From an uncultured Bacteroidales bacterium (lineage in GTDB: Bacteria; Bacteroidota; Bacteroidia; Bacteroidales; Bacteroidaceae), in the NCBI GenBank assembly GCA_937995875.1, contig CALKIW010000032.1:1-36058 (forward strand): a stretch of 36,058 nucleotides of DNA, given 5' to 3'. The translations under genes were made by a program, and so were the position numbers. Within the stretch, counting starts at the first letter, position 1, and each line of letters starts with the position of its first letter. Under the pieces are notes generated by a model that was given only the letters and a program-made list of their open reading frames with translations, was not told where the DNA came from and did no database searches. Positions 1 to 7,647 of this stretch are shown here, piece after piece.

Positions 1-392
1 TAGTTATATGTTAATCTTACTGTTGTAGATTGAGTGGTTTATGGTATTTCTTCAATCGGTGTGGTAGTTTTCGTGAAATTCAACCAGCGCAAAGTTAAGC
101 ATTCTTTTAGTTTTGGCAGTAACCAAATGTCTCCAACTGGGGTACATTTTGTTAACACCACCAATAAGTATTAAGTTTACGCAACATTATGGTATGTAGA
201 AGCACACCTCTTTATCGTTTACAGCATACCGATAAAAGGAAATGTTTTTCATGAAACAAACAGGTGTTCGAAACAAAGATGACACCAACACCCGACAACG
301 ACATTCGAAAAGAGCATACCGACACGGCCTTAAGCCCGGCATCAGTCGGGCTCAAGTATCATCCATCAATAGGTTAATCGTGAAAAAGAAGT
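1..392. other. Intergenic region downstream of the GH43 gene
   Basis: I see no convincing gene here. The stretch is AT-rich up to about 200. A short direct repeat, AGCATACCGA, occurs near 222 and again near 313. A hairpin lies at 330-355, and two units starting at 327 and 349 are exactly 22 nt apart and resemble the tandem units found elsewhere in the window. The left end is cut by the window, so a gene may begin or end just outside it. Confidence 0.5.
330..355 (-). terminator. Hairpin downstream of GH43 gene, possible terminator
   Basis: TTAAGCCCG (330-338) pairs with CGGGCTCAA (347-355), with one G-U pair and an 8-nt loop. It lies about 40 nt past the GH43 stop on the minus strand. No immediate T-run follows, so termination is uncertain. 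The same bases also form two 22-nt-spaced repeat-like units. Confidence 0.35.
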
Positions 393-1994
393 CTATTCGC
401 TGTATTTGAAAGATGTGAAGTCGGCATACCCTTCCCCTTCAACATACATTCCCATCGTCACGCCCGTGAATCCTCCCGCAACCTCCGTGCTCAACAGCGA
501 GCAATTCTGCCGTGCCACCTCTGTGTATGCTCCCTGATCCAAGGCATAACAGAAATAATACATCAGTCCATCACTCGTTACACGCAACCTTAACTGCTGC
601 GCGTCTGAAGGAATTCGGGAGTCTACGCCGTTATGGTTACATGGGGCCAGAAGCGACTTCAACCTGCACGACACATTGACCGACTTTCCATCGGTGTAGA
701 AATCCATGTGACCATCGTGAATCTGATAGACGGAAAGTCCTGCACGAAGATTGTTGTTGGCGGGCTGCCCTGCCTGTTCGCGCAACGACTTCAAACTGAT
801 CGTTGTTTCCATAACGATGTTGGCAGCACATTGACGAACTCCCAGATAGGTGGGCTGTTTGTTTTCCGTAAGCGTGCCGTGTCCCACAAGGCGGAGCCGG
901 CCACCTCCTATTTTATAATGGCTTTCTATGGGATTCTGGAGCCTTACGAAGGAAACGCCCAAATCGCTTAATGACTTTTCCTGAAAATCAGTTTCTACTG
1001 AAGCATCAAACCCGGAGACTATCCCCGCAGTTGGAAACGACGAGAACAATGGAGCATGGGCAACCGTCATAACCGTATCAATAGGATTACCGCCATTCAC
1101 TATCGGCCACTCATCCCATTCCACCGGCGCCAGACACGTTTCTCTGCCGAGATGATGATAGTTTCCTCCGAAGTTGCGATAAGCCAGGAACATGACCCAC
1201 CATTGGCCGTATTGGTCCTGAACAAAGTCACCATGCCCAGTGCCCTGTATCTGCATACTCTCGCCCTTAGCATTGCAGTTGGTGAGTATCGGATTCTGAG
1301 GACAGCCCTCATAGGGGCCTTCAATATTCTTGCTACGCGCTATGGTGAGCTGATGGGCAAGCTCTGTTCCACCCTCCGAAATAAGCAAGTAGTAATACCC
1401 ATCCTTTTTATATATATGGGGACCTTCGGGGTATCTTCCACCCGTTCCCCTCCACAGCGGGCGACTCGGAGTGAGTTGTTTGCCACTTTCATAGTCGATT
1501 TCACACAGCATGATGACACCATCGGGATTGCTCACCATATAACATTTGTCGTCTTCAAAATACAGAGAGGGGTCGATGCCTTGCTGTTCAAGCCATATCG
1601 GCTCGCTCCAAGGGCCACGCGGATGCTCGGCCTTCACCATAAAATTGCCACCGTTGCCCACATTGGTAGTTATCATATAGTAGACACCCTTATGATAACG
1701 TATAGTGGGAGCATAGATGCCCAACCATGAAGTGGCACCGTCCAGAGGCAACTGGGACGGGCGGTCGAGCACGTTGCCTATCTGTTCCCAATGCACCAAA
1801 TCCCTGCTGTGGAAGATGGGAACGCCCGGAAAATAATGGAATGATGAATTAACCGCATAGAAATCGTCGCCCACCCTGCACACACTGGGGTCGGGATGGA
1901 ATCCGGGAATCACGGGATTGGAAAAACTTTGTGCCCATGCGCCTAACCAACTACATAGCATGAGCATTATCAGTAAATTTCTTAAGATTTTCAT
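393..1994 (-). CDS. Glycoside hydrolase family 43 (beta-xylosidase / arabinofuranosidase type)
   Basis: A 533-aa exported glycosidase, expected to remove xylose or arabinose from xylo-oligosaccharides in the periplasm or at the cell surface. A signal peptide covers residues 1-22 and ends AWAQ. The five-bladed propeller domain starts at about 25 with the GH43 start NPVIPGFHPDPSV. The three family acids are visible: D35 (base) in HPDPS, D141 in GIDPSLYFEDD, and E190 (acid) in YPEGPHIY. From about residue 330 there is a beta-sandwich domain of the XynB C-terminal type, so this is the longer two-domain class. The start is the ATG right before the signal peptide. It is transcribed divergently from the GH3 gene across about 150 bp with its own promoter-like box at 2050-2057. 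No SusC/SusD pair is in the window. The family call is firm; the exact substrate (xylan, arabinan or mixed) cannot be read from the sequence. Confidence 0.9.
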   Translation of the reverse strand: MKILRNLLIMLMLCSWLGAWAQSFSNPVIPGFHPDPSVCRVGDDFYAVNSSFHYFPGVPIFHSRDLVHWEQIGNVLDRPSQLPLDGATSWLGIYAPTIRYHKGVYYMITTNVGNGGNFMVKAEHPRGPWSEPIWLEQQGIDPSLYFEDDKCYMVSNPDGVIMLCEIDYESGKQLTPSRPLWRGTGGRYPEGPHIYKKDGYYYLLISEGGTELAHQLTIARSKNIEGPYEGCPQNPILTNCNAKGESMQIQGTGHGDFVQDQYGQWWVMFLAYRNFGGNYHHLGRETCLAPVEWDEWPIVNGGNPIDTVMTVAHAPLFSSFPTAGIVSGFDASVETDFQEKSLSDLGVSFVRLQNPIESHYKIGGGRLRLVGHGTLTENKQPTYLGVRQCAANIVMETTISLKSLREQAGQPANNNLRAGLSVYQIHDGHMDFYTDGKSVNVSCRLKSLLAPCNHNGVDSRIPSDAQQLRLRVTSDGLMYYFCYALDQGAYTEVARQNCSLLSTEVAGGFTGVTMGMYVEGEGYADFTSFKYSE

Positions 1995-2049
1995 TGTTAT
2001 AATAGATTTTTATTGTAATTAGTTGTAAATATAAGCATCATTAACATTG

Positions 2050-2057
2050 CAAATATA
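2050..2057 (-). promoter_or_regulatory. Bacteroidetes -7 box for the GH43 gene
   Basis: On the minus strand this reads TATATTTG, matching TAnnTTTG. It predicts a start near 2043 and a leader of about 50 nt. No good -33 box was seen at the ideal spacing. Confidence 0.5.
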
Positions 2058-2099
2058 TAAAAAATTCAAAACATACACATCAAATTCTTCTATTTTTTG

Positions 2100-2107
2100 T
2101 AAATTTG
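2100..2107 (+). promoter_or_regulatory. Bacteroidetes -7 box for the GH3 gene
   Basis: TAAATTTG matches TAnnTTTG. It predicts transcription from about 2113 and a leader of about 30 nt to the ATG at 2143, which rules out the further-upstream in-frame start at 2047. It lies back to back with the GH43 promoter. Confidence 0.55.
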
Positions 2108-2142
2108 CTACAAAATTATTAAACCTATATATTACTAAATTT

Positions 2143-4620
2143 ATGAAAAAAATGTTTTTAACAGCAGCAATGGCCTCCTTTATAGGAATTGGCAATGCAC
2201 AAAGTGTGAAGCCTGCTATTCCCCAAGACCCAACGATTGAGAAAAATGTTGAGCGATGGATCAGCAAGATGTCACTTGACGAAAAGATTGGGCAAATGCT
2301 CGAATTGGGCATAGACTGCTTTGGCAAAATGGAAGTTGTGAATCCCAAACTGGACCGCAGCAAGATGCGCAACAAGCTATTGGAAGCGGGATTCAAGGAT
2401 GAAGAGATAACCAAACTGATGCGTATGAAAGACGCAGAAGTGATCAAGGCTCTTGAGAAATACAATCTCGACATCTATACCGGCGACACGAAAATGGAGT
2501 GGAAGCTCAACGAGCATACGCTCGACACCGTCATCCAAAAATATAAGATAGGCTCCATTCTCAATGCGCCCGCCACGCGTGCGCAGACCATAGAGACCTG
2601 GCAGCATATCATCACTACCATACAGGAGAAATCGATGAAATACATCGGTATTCCCAGCATATATGGTCTGGACCACAATCATGGTGTTACCTATGTTCAG
2701 GATGGTACGATATTTCCACAGCCCATCAACGTTGCCGCCTCTTTCAACACCGAGATTGCCAAGGTCGGTGCACAGATCACGGCCTATGAGAGCAGGGCAG
2801 CCAACTGTCCCTGGGTGTATAACCCTACCATTGACTTGAGCCGCGACCCACGCTGGCCACGTATATGGGAGAGCTTCGGCGAAGATGCCATCGTGAACGC
2901 ACGCATGGCCGAAGCCCAGATTCAAGGGTATCAGGGTGACGACCCCAACCATCTGGGAAAATACAACGTAGCCACCAGCGTGAAGCACTATTTTGCCTAC
3001 GGCGCGCCATTCTCCGGAAAAGACAGGACACCCGCAATCATCTCACCCGCGATGCTGCGTGAAAAATATTTTGAGCCGTTCAGACATGCCATACAAGCCG
3101 GCGCACTGACCATCATGGTAAACTCTGCTTCGGTAAACGGTGTGCCTCTCCATGCCAGTTACGAATATCTGACCAAATGGCTGAAAGAAGACCTCAACTG
3201 GGACGGCATGATCGTGACCGACTGGGCCGACATCAACAACCTATATACCCGCGAACGCGTGGCCAAGGATAAAAAGGATGCCATTCGCATTGCCATCAAT
3301 GCAGGAATCGACATGAGCATGGACCCCTACAGCGTCGATTTCGCCATTCTGCTCAAGGAACTTGTGAATGAAGGTGCTGTGAAGATGAGCCGAATAGACG
3401 ATGCCGTGCGTCGCATCCTGAGATTGAAATATCGTCTGGGACTGTTCGACAACCCCAACACCGGCGGCAAAGACTATAAGAAATACGGCAGCGAAGAGTT
3501 TGCACAAAAAGCCTTGGCAGCTGCTGAAGAAACTGAAGTGTTGCTGAAGAACGAAGACAACATCCTGCCGCTGGCCAAGGGAAAGAAAATTCTGCTCACC
3601 GGCCCCAACGCCAACCAGATGCGCTGTCTCAATGGCGGTTGGACCTACTCATGGCAAGGCTCAAGGGTGGAAGATCTCGCAGAGCAATACAACACCATCT
3701 ATGAGAGCCTCTGCAACAAATACGGCAAAGACAATGTCATGCTTGAGCAAGGTGTAACCTACAACGAAAACGGATCGTATTGGGAAGAAAACACACCCGA
3801 AATAGACAAGGCCGTAGACAAGGCTCAGGCTGCCGACGTGATCATTGCCTGCATCGGAGAAAACAGCTACTGTGAAACCCCCGGCAATCTTACCGACCTT
3901 ACACTCTCAAAAAATCAACGCGATTTGGTGAAGGCTTTGGCCAAGACCGGCAAACCCATCATACTCATACTGAACGAGGGACGCCCTCGCATCATTGCCG
4001 ACATAGAGCCGCTGGCCAAGGCTGTGGTAAACGTGCTGTTGCCCGGAAACTATGGTGGCGACGCTTTGGCCAATCTGCTGGCCGGCGATGCCAACTTCAG
4101 CGCAAAAATGCCATATACCTACCCGAAGGAAATCAACTCCCTGATTACCTACGATTATAAGGTGAGCGAGGAGGTTTCGACGATGGCCGGCGCATACGAC
4201 TACGATGCCAAGGTTACCCAACAATGGCCATTCGGTTTCGGACTGAGCTATACCACCTATGCTTATGACAACCTGAAGGTGAACAAATCATCATTCAGTG
4301 CTGCCGACGACCTCATCATCAGTGTTGATGTGAAGAACACGGGCAACCGTGTAGGTAAAGAAAGCGTGCTGCTCTATACCAGCGACCTTGTTGCATCGGT
4401 TACACCGGATTCCCGACGACTGCGTGCCTTCCAAAAAATTGAACTCCAACCCGGAGAGGTGAAGACCGTGAGTTTCACACTGCCAGCTAAAGATATGGCC
4501 TTTGTTGGAGCCGATGGGAAATGGATATTGGAAGAAGGCGAATTTGTGATTTCGGTTGGCGGACAGAATCAGAAGGTAAACTGCACTGAAACCAAGAAAT
4601 GGGAAACGCCAAACATCTGA
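2143..4620 (+). CDS. Glycoside hydrolase family 3 beta-glucosidase / beta-xylosidase (BglX-like)
   Basis: An 825-aa exported enzyme that should release terminal beta-glucose or beta-xylose from oligosaccharides. The ATG at 2143 is preferred: it begins a clean signal peptide (MKKMFLTAAMASFIGIGNAQS) and lies downstream of the predicted promoter, whereas the open frame extends upstream to 2047. The order is GH3 N-terminal TIM-barrel (about 30-440), GH3 C-terminal alpha/beta sandwich (about 455-690), and a fibronectin III-like domain (about 720-815). The catalytic nucleophile is D360 in MIVTDWAD. The substrate-binding stretches SVKHYFAYG and GLDHNHGV are present. The length is normal for three-domain GH3. 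It is paired divergently with the GH43 enzyme, which suggests joint hemicellulose use. Beta-glucosidase and beta-xylosidase activity cannot be separated by eye. Confidence 0.92.
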   Translation: MKKMFLTAAMASFIGIGNAQSVKPAIPQDPTIEKNVERWISKMSLDEKIGQMLELGIDCFGKMEVVNPKLDRSKMRNKLLEAGFKDEEITKLMRMKDAEVIKALEKYNLDIYTGDTKMEWKLNEHTLDTVIQKYKIGSILNAPATRAQTIETWQHIITTIQEKSMKYIGIPSIYGLDHNHGVTYVQDGTIFPQPINVAASFNTEIAKVGAQITAYESRAANCPWVYNPTIDLSRDPRWPRIWESFGEDAIVNARMAEAQIQGYQGDDPNHLGKYNVATSVKHYFAYGAPFSGKDRTPAIISPAMLREKYFEPFRHAIQAGALTIMVNSASVNGVPLHASYEYLTKWLKEDLNWDGMIVTDWADINNLYTRERVAKDKKDAIRIAINAGIDMSMDPYSVDFAILLKELVNEGAVKMSRIDDAVRRILRLKYRLGLFDNPNTGGKDYKKYGSEEFAQKALAAAEETEVLLKNEDNILPLAKGKKILLTGPNANQMRCLNGGWTYSWQGSRVEDLAEQYNTIYESLCNKYGKDNVMLEQGVTYNENGSYWEENTPEIDKAVDKAQAADVIIACIGENSYCETPGNLTDLTLSKNQRDLVKALAKTGKPIILILNEGRPRIIADIEPLAKAVVNVLLPGNYGGDALANLLAGDANFSAKMPYTYPKEINSLITYDYKVSEEVSTMAGAYDYDAKVTQQWPFGFGLSYTTYAYDNLKVNKSSFSAADDLIISVDVKNTGNRVGKESVLLYTSDLVASVTPDSRRLRAFQKIELQPGEVKTVSFTLPAKDMAFVGADGKWILEEGEFVISVGGQNQKVNCTETKKWETPNI

Positions 4621-4676
4621 TCATCATCGGAAAAGGCAAACAGAAAAATCTGAAATAGCATAGCATTTTTCATACA

Positions 4677-4724
4677 AGCGACCTCACCTATGTCTGCACG
4701 TCAGACAGTGGTGAGGTCGCTTTC
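4677..4724 (+). terminator. Terminator after the GH3 gene
   Basis: AGCGACCTCACC (4677-4688) pairs perfectly with GGTGAGGTCGCT (4710-4721). A second inner stem, TGTCTG/CAGACA, lies within the loop. A short T-run (TTTC) follows. Confidence 0.75.
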
Positions 4725-4829
4725 GTTACAGACAAATTCGACGCTTATGCCTACAGTTGCTCAAACGAGTATTGACCGATAAAAAAAAGAAGCTAAAGTA
4801 ACCTACATCGAGATTTTTCTTTACAAAGT

Positions 4830-5235
4830 GCCCTGCAAAACTTGCATATTTAAAAACAAAAATATTTCCGTCCGAAATTCGCGAAAAATTACAAAATTAT
4901 TAACTTGCTGATAATCAATGTGTTTCACGATAACAACCTGATGATCCGAATTTTAGCATCTGCGGTTGCATATCAAACGGTACAGCCGATAAGCCCTTAT
5001 CATGGTGCGGAAAAGGCTCACTCGCACAGCCATCAAGCCTTAAACGCACCGCGATAAGAATGCAAACGCGTTGTCCTTGCAATTTTCGCGTCGCCAAAGT
5101 TAATTTTGATGGACAGAACATAGCCCTTTTTGCGCTGGATGCTTCGAAAATAATCTCTGAAAAACAGTAAACTAAGTTTACATCAAAAGAGAGTTTGCAG
5201 AGCAATGTTTCACATGATGCACACATTATTCCATC
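4830..5235 (+). repeat. Dispersed intergenic repeat, copy A (22-nt tandem core)
   Basis: This non-coding block resembles the ones at 26.3-26.7 kb, 18.9-19.1 kb and 35.7-36.06 kb. It has an AT-rich left part (TTTACAAAG near 4820, then CCGAAATTCGCGAAAAATTAC) and a core of units starting at 4993, 5015 and 5037, exactly 22 nt apart and each beginning GCC or GGCT. The right part holds GGACAGAACATAGCCC (from 5111) and an inverted repeat GTAAAC-TAA-GTTTAC (5167-5181). The right part aligns with copy C almost base for base around 5111-5139. Open frames across it (for example minus strand 4915-5241) look accidental. No terminal inverted repeats or transposase are visible. Confidence 0.7.
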
Positions 5236-5370
5236 CCACAAAAGATGGCCAAATAGCGTCCAAATAAGTCATATAATCGGTTATGAAGATGATTTCTGAA
5301 AGACCGAATTGCATCATTCCGATTAAAGTCCGTCCAAACCATTTAAATATCAACAAGTTAAACTATTGAC

Positions 5371-5388
5371 TTTTGATTCAAATCAAAA
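5371..5388. promoter_or_regulatory. FNR/CRP-type palindrome upstream of small-ORF operon
   Basis: TTTTGATT-CA-AATCAAAA is a perfect 8-bp inverted repeat, and its core TTGATTCAAATCAA matches the classical FNR consensus TTGATnnnnATCAA at every fixed position. Its centre (5379.5) lies about 82 bp upstream of the predicted start near 5462, a position used by class I activators of this family. Which Crp/Fnr-family regulator binds is unknown. Confidence 0.6.
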
Positions 5389-5423
5389 TATCACACGTTT
5401 TGAAAACTTTACAACGTCAATGT

Positions 5424-5455
5424 CTTGGTAATATCAATGAATGGTCTTATATTTG
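5424..5455 (+). promoter_or_regulatory. Bacteroidetes promoter for the small-ORF operon
   Basis: A -33 TTG (5424-5426) is followed after 21 nt by the -7 box TATATTTG (5448-5455). This is one of the best matches to the Bacteroidetes consensus in the window. The start should be near 5462. The leader of about 80 nt contains a small hairpin, GGGAG/CTCCC (5500-5519). Confidence 0.75.
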
Positions 5456-5541
5456 CACCGACTATTAGAAAAATATATACATATAGTAAGGATAACAAAG
5501 GGAGTAAACACGAGCTCCCGAATTAAAAGAAAGGAAAAATT

Positions 5542-5631
5542 ATGGTAGTATTAATGATTATTTTAGCAGTTACCGCAGCTATTGCAGCTCAGCAACTGAA
5601 AGACAACAATCACGTAAGCATGGGCAACTAA
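5542..5631 (+). CDS. 29-aa hydrophobic small protein (unrecognised)
   Basis: A 29-codon ORF (ATG to TAA), preceded by AAAGGAAAAATT. Residues 1-16 are almost entirely hydrophobic (MVVLMIILAVTAAIAA) and the tail QQLKDNNHVSMGN is polar. It could be a membrane-inserted peptide or a signal-peptide-like leader cut after the AIAA stretch. It is the first frame behind a strong promoter and an FNR-type site, and it shares a transcript with a 39-codon ORF and a terminator, which is why I regard it as real. I do not recognise the family. The Ibs/TisB style of small hydrophobic toxin is one possibility, but no antitoxin RNA is evident. Its translation is unproven. Confidence 0.55.
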   Translation: MVVLMIILAVTAAIAAQQLKDNNHVSMGN

Positions 5632-5641
5632 AAAGCCCATG
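5619..5641 (+). promoter_or_regulatory. Hairpin spanning the stop codon of the 29-aa ORF
   Basis: CATGGGC (5619-5625) pairs perfectly with GCCCATG (5635-5641). The 9-nt loop contains the TAA stop. It could protect or separate the two cistrons, or act as a weak attenuator. No T-run follows. Confidence 0.45.
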
Positions 5642-5703
5642 AACAATTAGAGAGAAAAGAGAGAAGATTAAATTATAAAACAGTAAAAAGATTGGATTTA
5701 ACA

Positions 5704-5823
5704 ATGGATAATATGAACAAGATAATGATAAAGATGCTTAAGAAGCTGATTAATAGTTATAAAGAGTGTATGCAGATCTATGGCGACGCCCTGCTGAGAG
5801 GTGGCTCATACGGCTGCGCATAA
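5704..5823 (+). CDS. 39-aa small protein with basic helix and Gly-rich C-terminus (unrecognised)
   Basis: A 39-codon ORF ending seven bases before a strong terminator. The N-terminal half is Met/Lys/Ile-rich and likely amphipathic (MDNMNKIMIKMLKKLIN). The C-terminus is GDALLRGGSYGCA with a near-terminal cysteine. It is the second frame of the transcript that starts near 5462. The basic amphipathic helix followed by a small Gly/Cys tail could suit a membrane-active or secreted signalling peptide, but that is conjecture and I know no family for it. The start at 5704 is chosen as the first ATG; an internal ATG three codons later is also possible. Confidence 0.5.
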   Translation: MDNMNKIMIKMLKKLINSYKECMQIYGDALLRGGSYGCA

Positions 5824-5829
5824 ATAAAC

Positions 5830-5875
5830 ATCTCCCCAAGCACATTTACTAAAATGGCTTGGGGAGATTTCTTTT
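5830..5875 (+). terminator. Intrinsic terminator of the small-ORF operon
   Basis: ATCTCCCCAAGC (5830-5841) pairs perfectly with GCTTGGGGAGAT (5857-5868), followed by TTCTTTTCTTT. It also sits just past the stop of the convergent sulfhydrylase gene. Confidence 0.85.
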
Positions 5876-5877
5876 CT

Positions 5878-7149
5878 TTATATTTTGTCTAATGCCTGCT
5901 GAATATCATCAATAATATCTTCTACTGCCTCTATTCCGACCGACAACCTGATTAAATCCGGAGCAATGCCCGCTTCGATCAACTGCTCGTCTGATAATTG
6001 ACGATGCGTGTGACTTGCGGGATGCAATACGCAAGTGCGGGCATCTGCCACATGGGTTACAATATTCACAAGTTTCAGCGAATCCATGAATTTAACGGCA
6101 GTTGCCCTGTCTCCCTTCAAACCAAAAGAAAGGACGCCACAAGAGCCATTGGGTAAATATTTCTGACCAAGTTCGTAATTCTTGTTATCTTTCAAACCGC
6201 AATAATTGACCCACGCCACACGATCATCGTCGTGCAGGAATTCTGCTACAGCCTGTGCGTTCTTGCAATGTTGCAGCACACGAAGATGGAGCGTCTCCAA
6301 ACCTATGTTCAACAAGAACGAATTTTGCGGAGCGGGAATTGATCCCAAATCTCGCATGAGCTGGGCAACCAGCTTTGTCATGTAGCCCATTTTGCCAAAG
6401 TCCTTGGTATAGGTAAGCCCGTGATACGATTCGTCCGGCTGGCATAGTCCCGGATATTTGTCGGCATGGGCACTCCAATCGAAGTTGCCACTGTCTACAA
6501 CAACGCCTCCCACCTGTGTGGCATGGCCATCCATATACTTTGTAGTGGAATGGGTTACGATGTCTGCGCCCCATTCGAAAGGACGGCAGTTGATGGGAGT
6601 GGCAAACGTGTTGTCAACGATTAACGGCACTCCGTTCTTATGCGCCACGCGCGCAAACTTCTCGATGTCTAAGACGTTGCAGCCGGGGTTGCTGATAGTT
6701 TCGCCGAACAAAACTTTGGTGTTCGGACGGAAAGCCTTCTGAATTTCTTCCTCCGAAGCCTCCGGATTGACAAAGGTACATTCAATGCCCAGCTTTTTCA
6801 GCGTAACACCTAACAGATTGTAGGTGCCCCCATAGATTTCTGTAGATGCAACGATATGTGCACCGGCTTCGCAGATATTGAACACGGCATAAAAATTAGC
6901 AGCCTGTCCGCTTGAGGTGAGCATGGCACCAATTCCCCCCTCCAATGCGCATATTTTCCTGGCTACGGCATCGTTGGTAGGATTTTGCAAACGAGTATAG
7001 AAATAACCCTCCTTCTTCAAATCAAAAAGCATGGCCATTTCTTCTGTATTGTCATATTTGAATGTAGTACTCTGGATAATCGGCAACACTCGCGGCTCAC
7101 CATTTTTCGGCTGCCAGCCGCCCTGTACGCATAATGTTTCTCTTTTCAT
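5878..7149 (-). CDS. metY: O-acetylhomoserine sulfhydrylase / aminocarboxypropyltransferase
   Basis: A 423-aa cytosolic PLP enzyme that makes homocysteine (or methionine) from O-acetylhomoserine and sulfide (or methanethiol). It belongs to the Cys/Met metabolism fold-type I family. The Schiff-base lysine is K204 in HSTTKYMDGH, and the PLP-binding TSSGQAA motif is at 78-84. The N-terminus RETLCVQGGW is typical of OAH sulfhydrylases, whose usual length is about 425-430 aa. The open frame extends upstream to a TTG at 7212, but that codon lies inside the predicted promoter's -33 region, so the ATG at 7149 is the start. It stands alone and converges on the small-ORF operon. Cystathionine synthase/lyase paralogues share the fold, but the N-terminus and length favour OAH sulfhydrylase. 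Confidence 0.9.
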   Translation of the reverse strand: MKRETLCVQGGWQPKNGEPRVLPIIQSTTFKYDNTEEMAMLFDLKKEGYFYTRLQNPTNDAVARKICALEGGIGAMLTSSGQAANFYAVFNICEAGAHIVASTEIYGGTYNLLGVTLKKLGIECTFVNPEASEEEIQKAFRPNTKVLFGETISNPGCNVLDIEKFARVAHKNGVPLIVDNTFATPINCRPFEWGADIVTHSTTKYMDGHATQVGGVVVDSGNFDWSAHADKYPGLCQPDESYHGLTYTKDFGKMGYMTKLVAQLMRDLGSIPAPQNSFLLNIGLETLHLRVLQHCKNAQAVAEFLHDDDRVAWVNYCGLKDNKNYELGQKYLPNGSCGVLSFGLKGDRATAVKFMDSLKLVNIVTHVADARTCVLHPASHTHRQLSDEQLIEAGIAPDLIRLSVGIEAVEDIIDDIQQALDKI

Positions 7150-7181
7150 ACAATTTTGTTTATTATAATTCAATGCAAAAG

Positions 7182-7212
7182 CAAAGTAACTAATAAAAAA
7201 TGGAAAAAACAA
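7182..7212 (-). promoter_or_regulatory. Probable promoter of the sulfhydrylase gene
   Basis: On the minus strand TTG (7212-7210) is followed after 20 nt by TTACTTTG (7189-7182), one mismatch from TAnnTTTG. The predicted leader is about 28 nt. Confidence 0.5.
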
Positions 7213-7232
7213 GCTCGTTTGATATTTATTAC

Positions 7233-7263
7233 TTGCAAAATCGAAAATTAAATGCTATATTTG
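7233..7263 (+). promoter_or_regulatory. Bacteroidetes promoter upstream of the sigma-factor gene
   Basis: TTG (7233-7235), 20 nt, then TATATTTG (7256-7263): a full consensus match. It lies back to back with the sulfhydrylase promoter. If it drives the sigma-factor gene, the leader is about 375 nt. Confidence 0.6.
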
Positions 7264-7647
7264 CTTTGAATAATTATTATACAATAGGTGTTTAAAATAA
7301 ACGAGTATAGGATTACCCGTTTGCTTCTTTGATTAAACAGTTGTCTCCAAGCTGTTCCGTCATCGGACCTTTGTCTTTCGACAGCCACCGCAATGCTCTT
7401 TTTTCAAGACAGAAAGCAGCATGGAAACAGGGCTGAATATATTGAGAAATAATGATGAATGTCACCCGTACAGGAGACATTTAGTACCTGCTTATTCTTT
7501 AACAAACGTTATTATTGCATATATTATCATAACAGATTCTTTATTCTGGTTTTTTATTACTATATTATGTTCGCTTTTGAATAATTTATGATTATTCAGG
7601 GCTTTATGGTACTATTTTATAAAGGATAAGACAACTTTTTTATAAGC
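7264..7647 (+). other. Long leader / intergenic stretch before the sigma-factor gene
   Basis: About 380 nt without a recognised gene. It holds minor dyads (AAACGAG...CGTTT near 7292-7322; TTCCGTCATCGGA near 7354). A 56-codon frame at 7421-7591 starts METGLNILRN and carries a hydrophobic stretch, but its composition is simply AT-rich and I do not call it. A second promoter nearer the sigma gene may exist, but no clean TAnnTTTG box was seen. Confidence 0.4.

Noticed and set aside
2047..2142. 32-residue upstream extension of the GH3 protein
   Set aside because: It would place sequence before a normal signal peptide and covers the predicted promoter at 2100-2107.
4915..5241. 108-aa frame on minus strand
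   Set aside because: It coincides with dispersed repeat copy A, which has matching non-coding copies elsewhere; no domain or promoter.
7421..7591. 56-codon frame with a hydrophobic stretch in the sigma-gene leader
   Set aside because: The frame is AT-rich, has no promoter of its own and no recognised features; kept only as a note on the leader.
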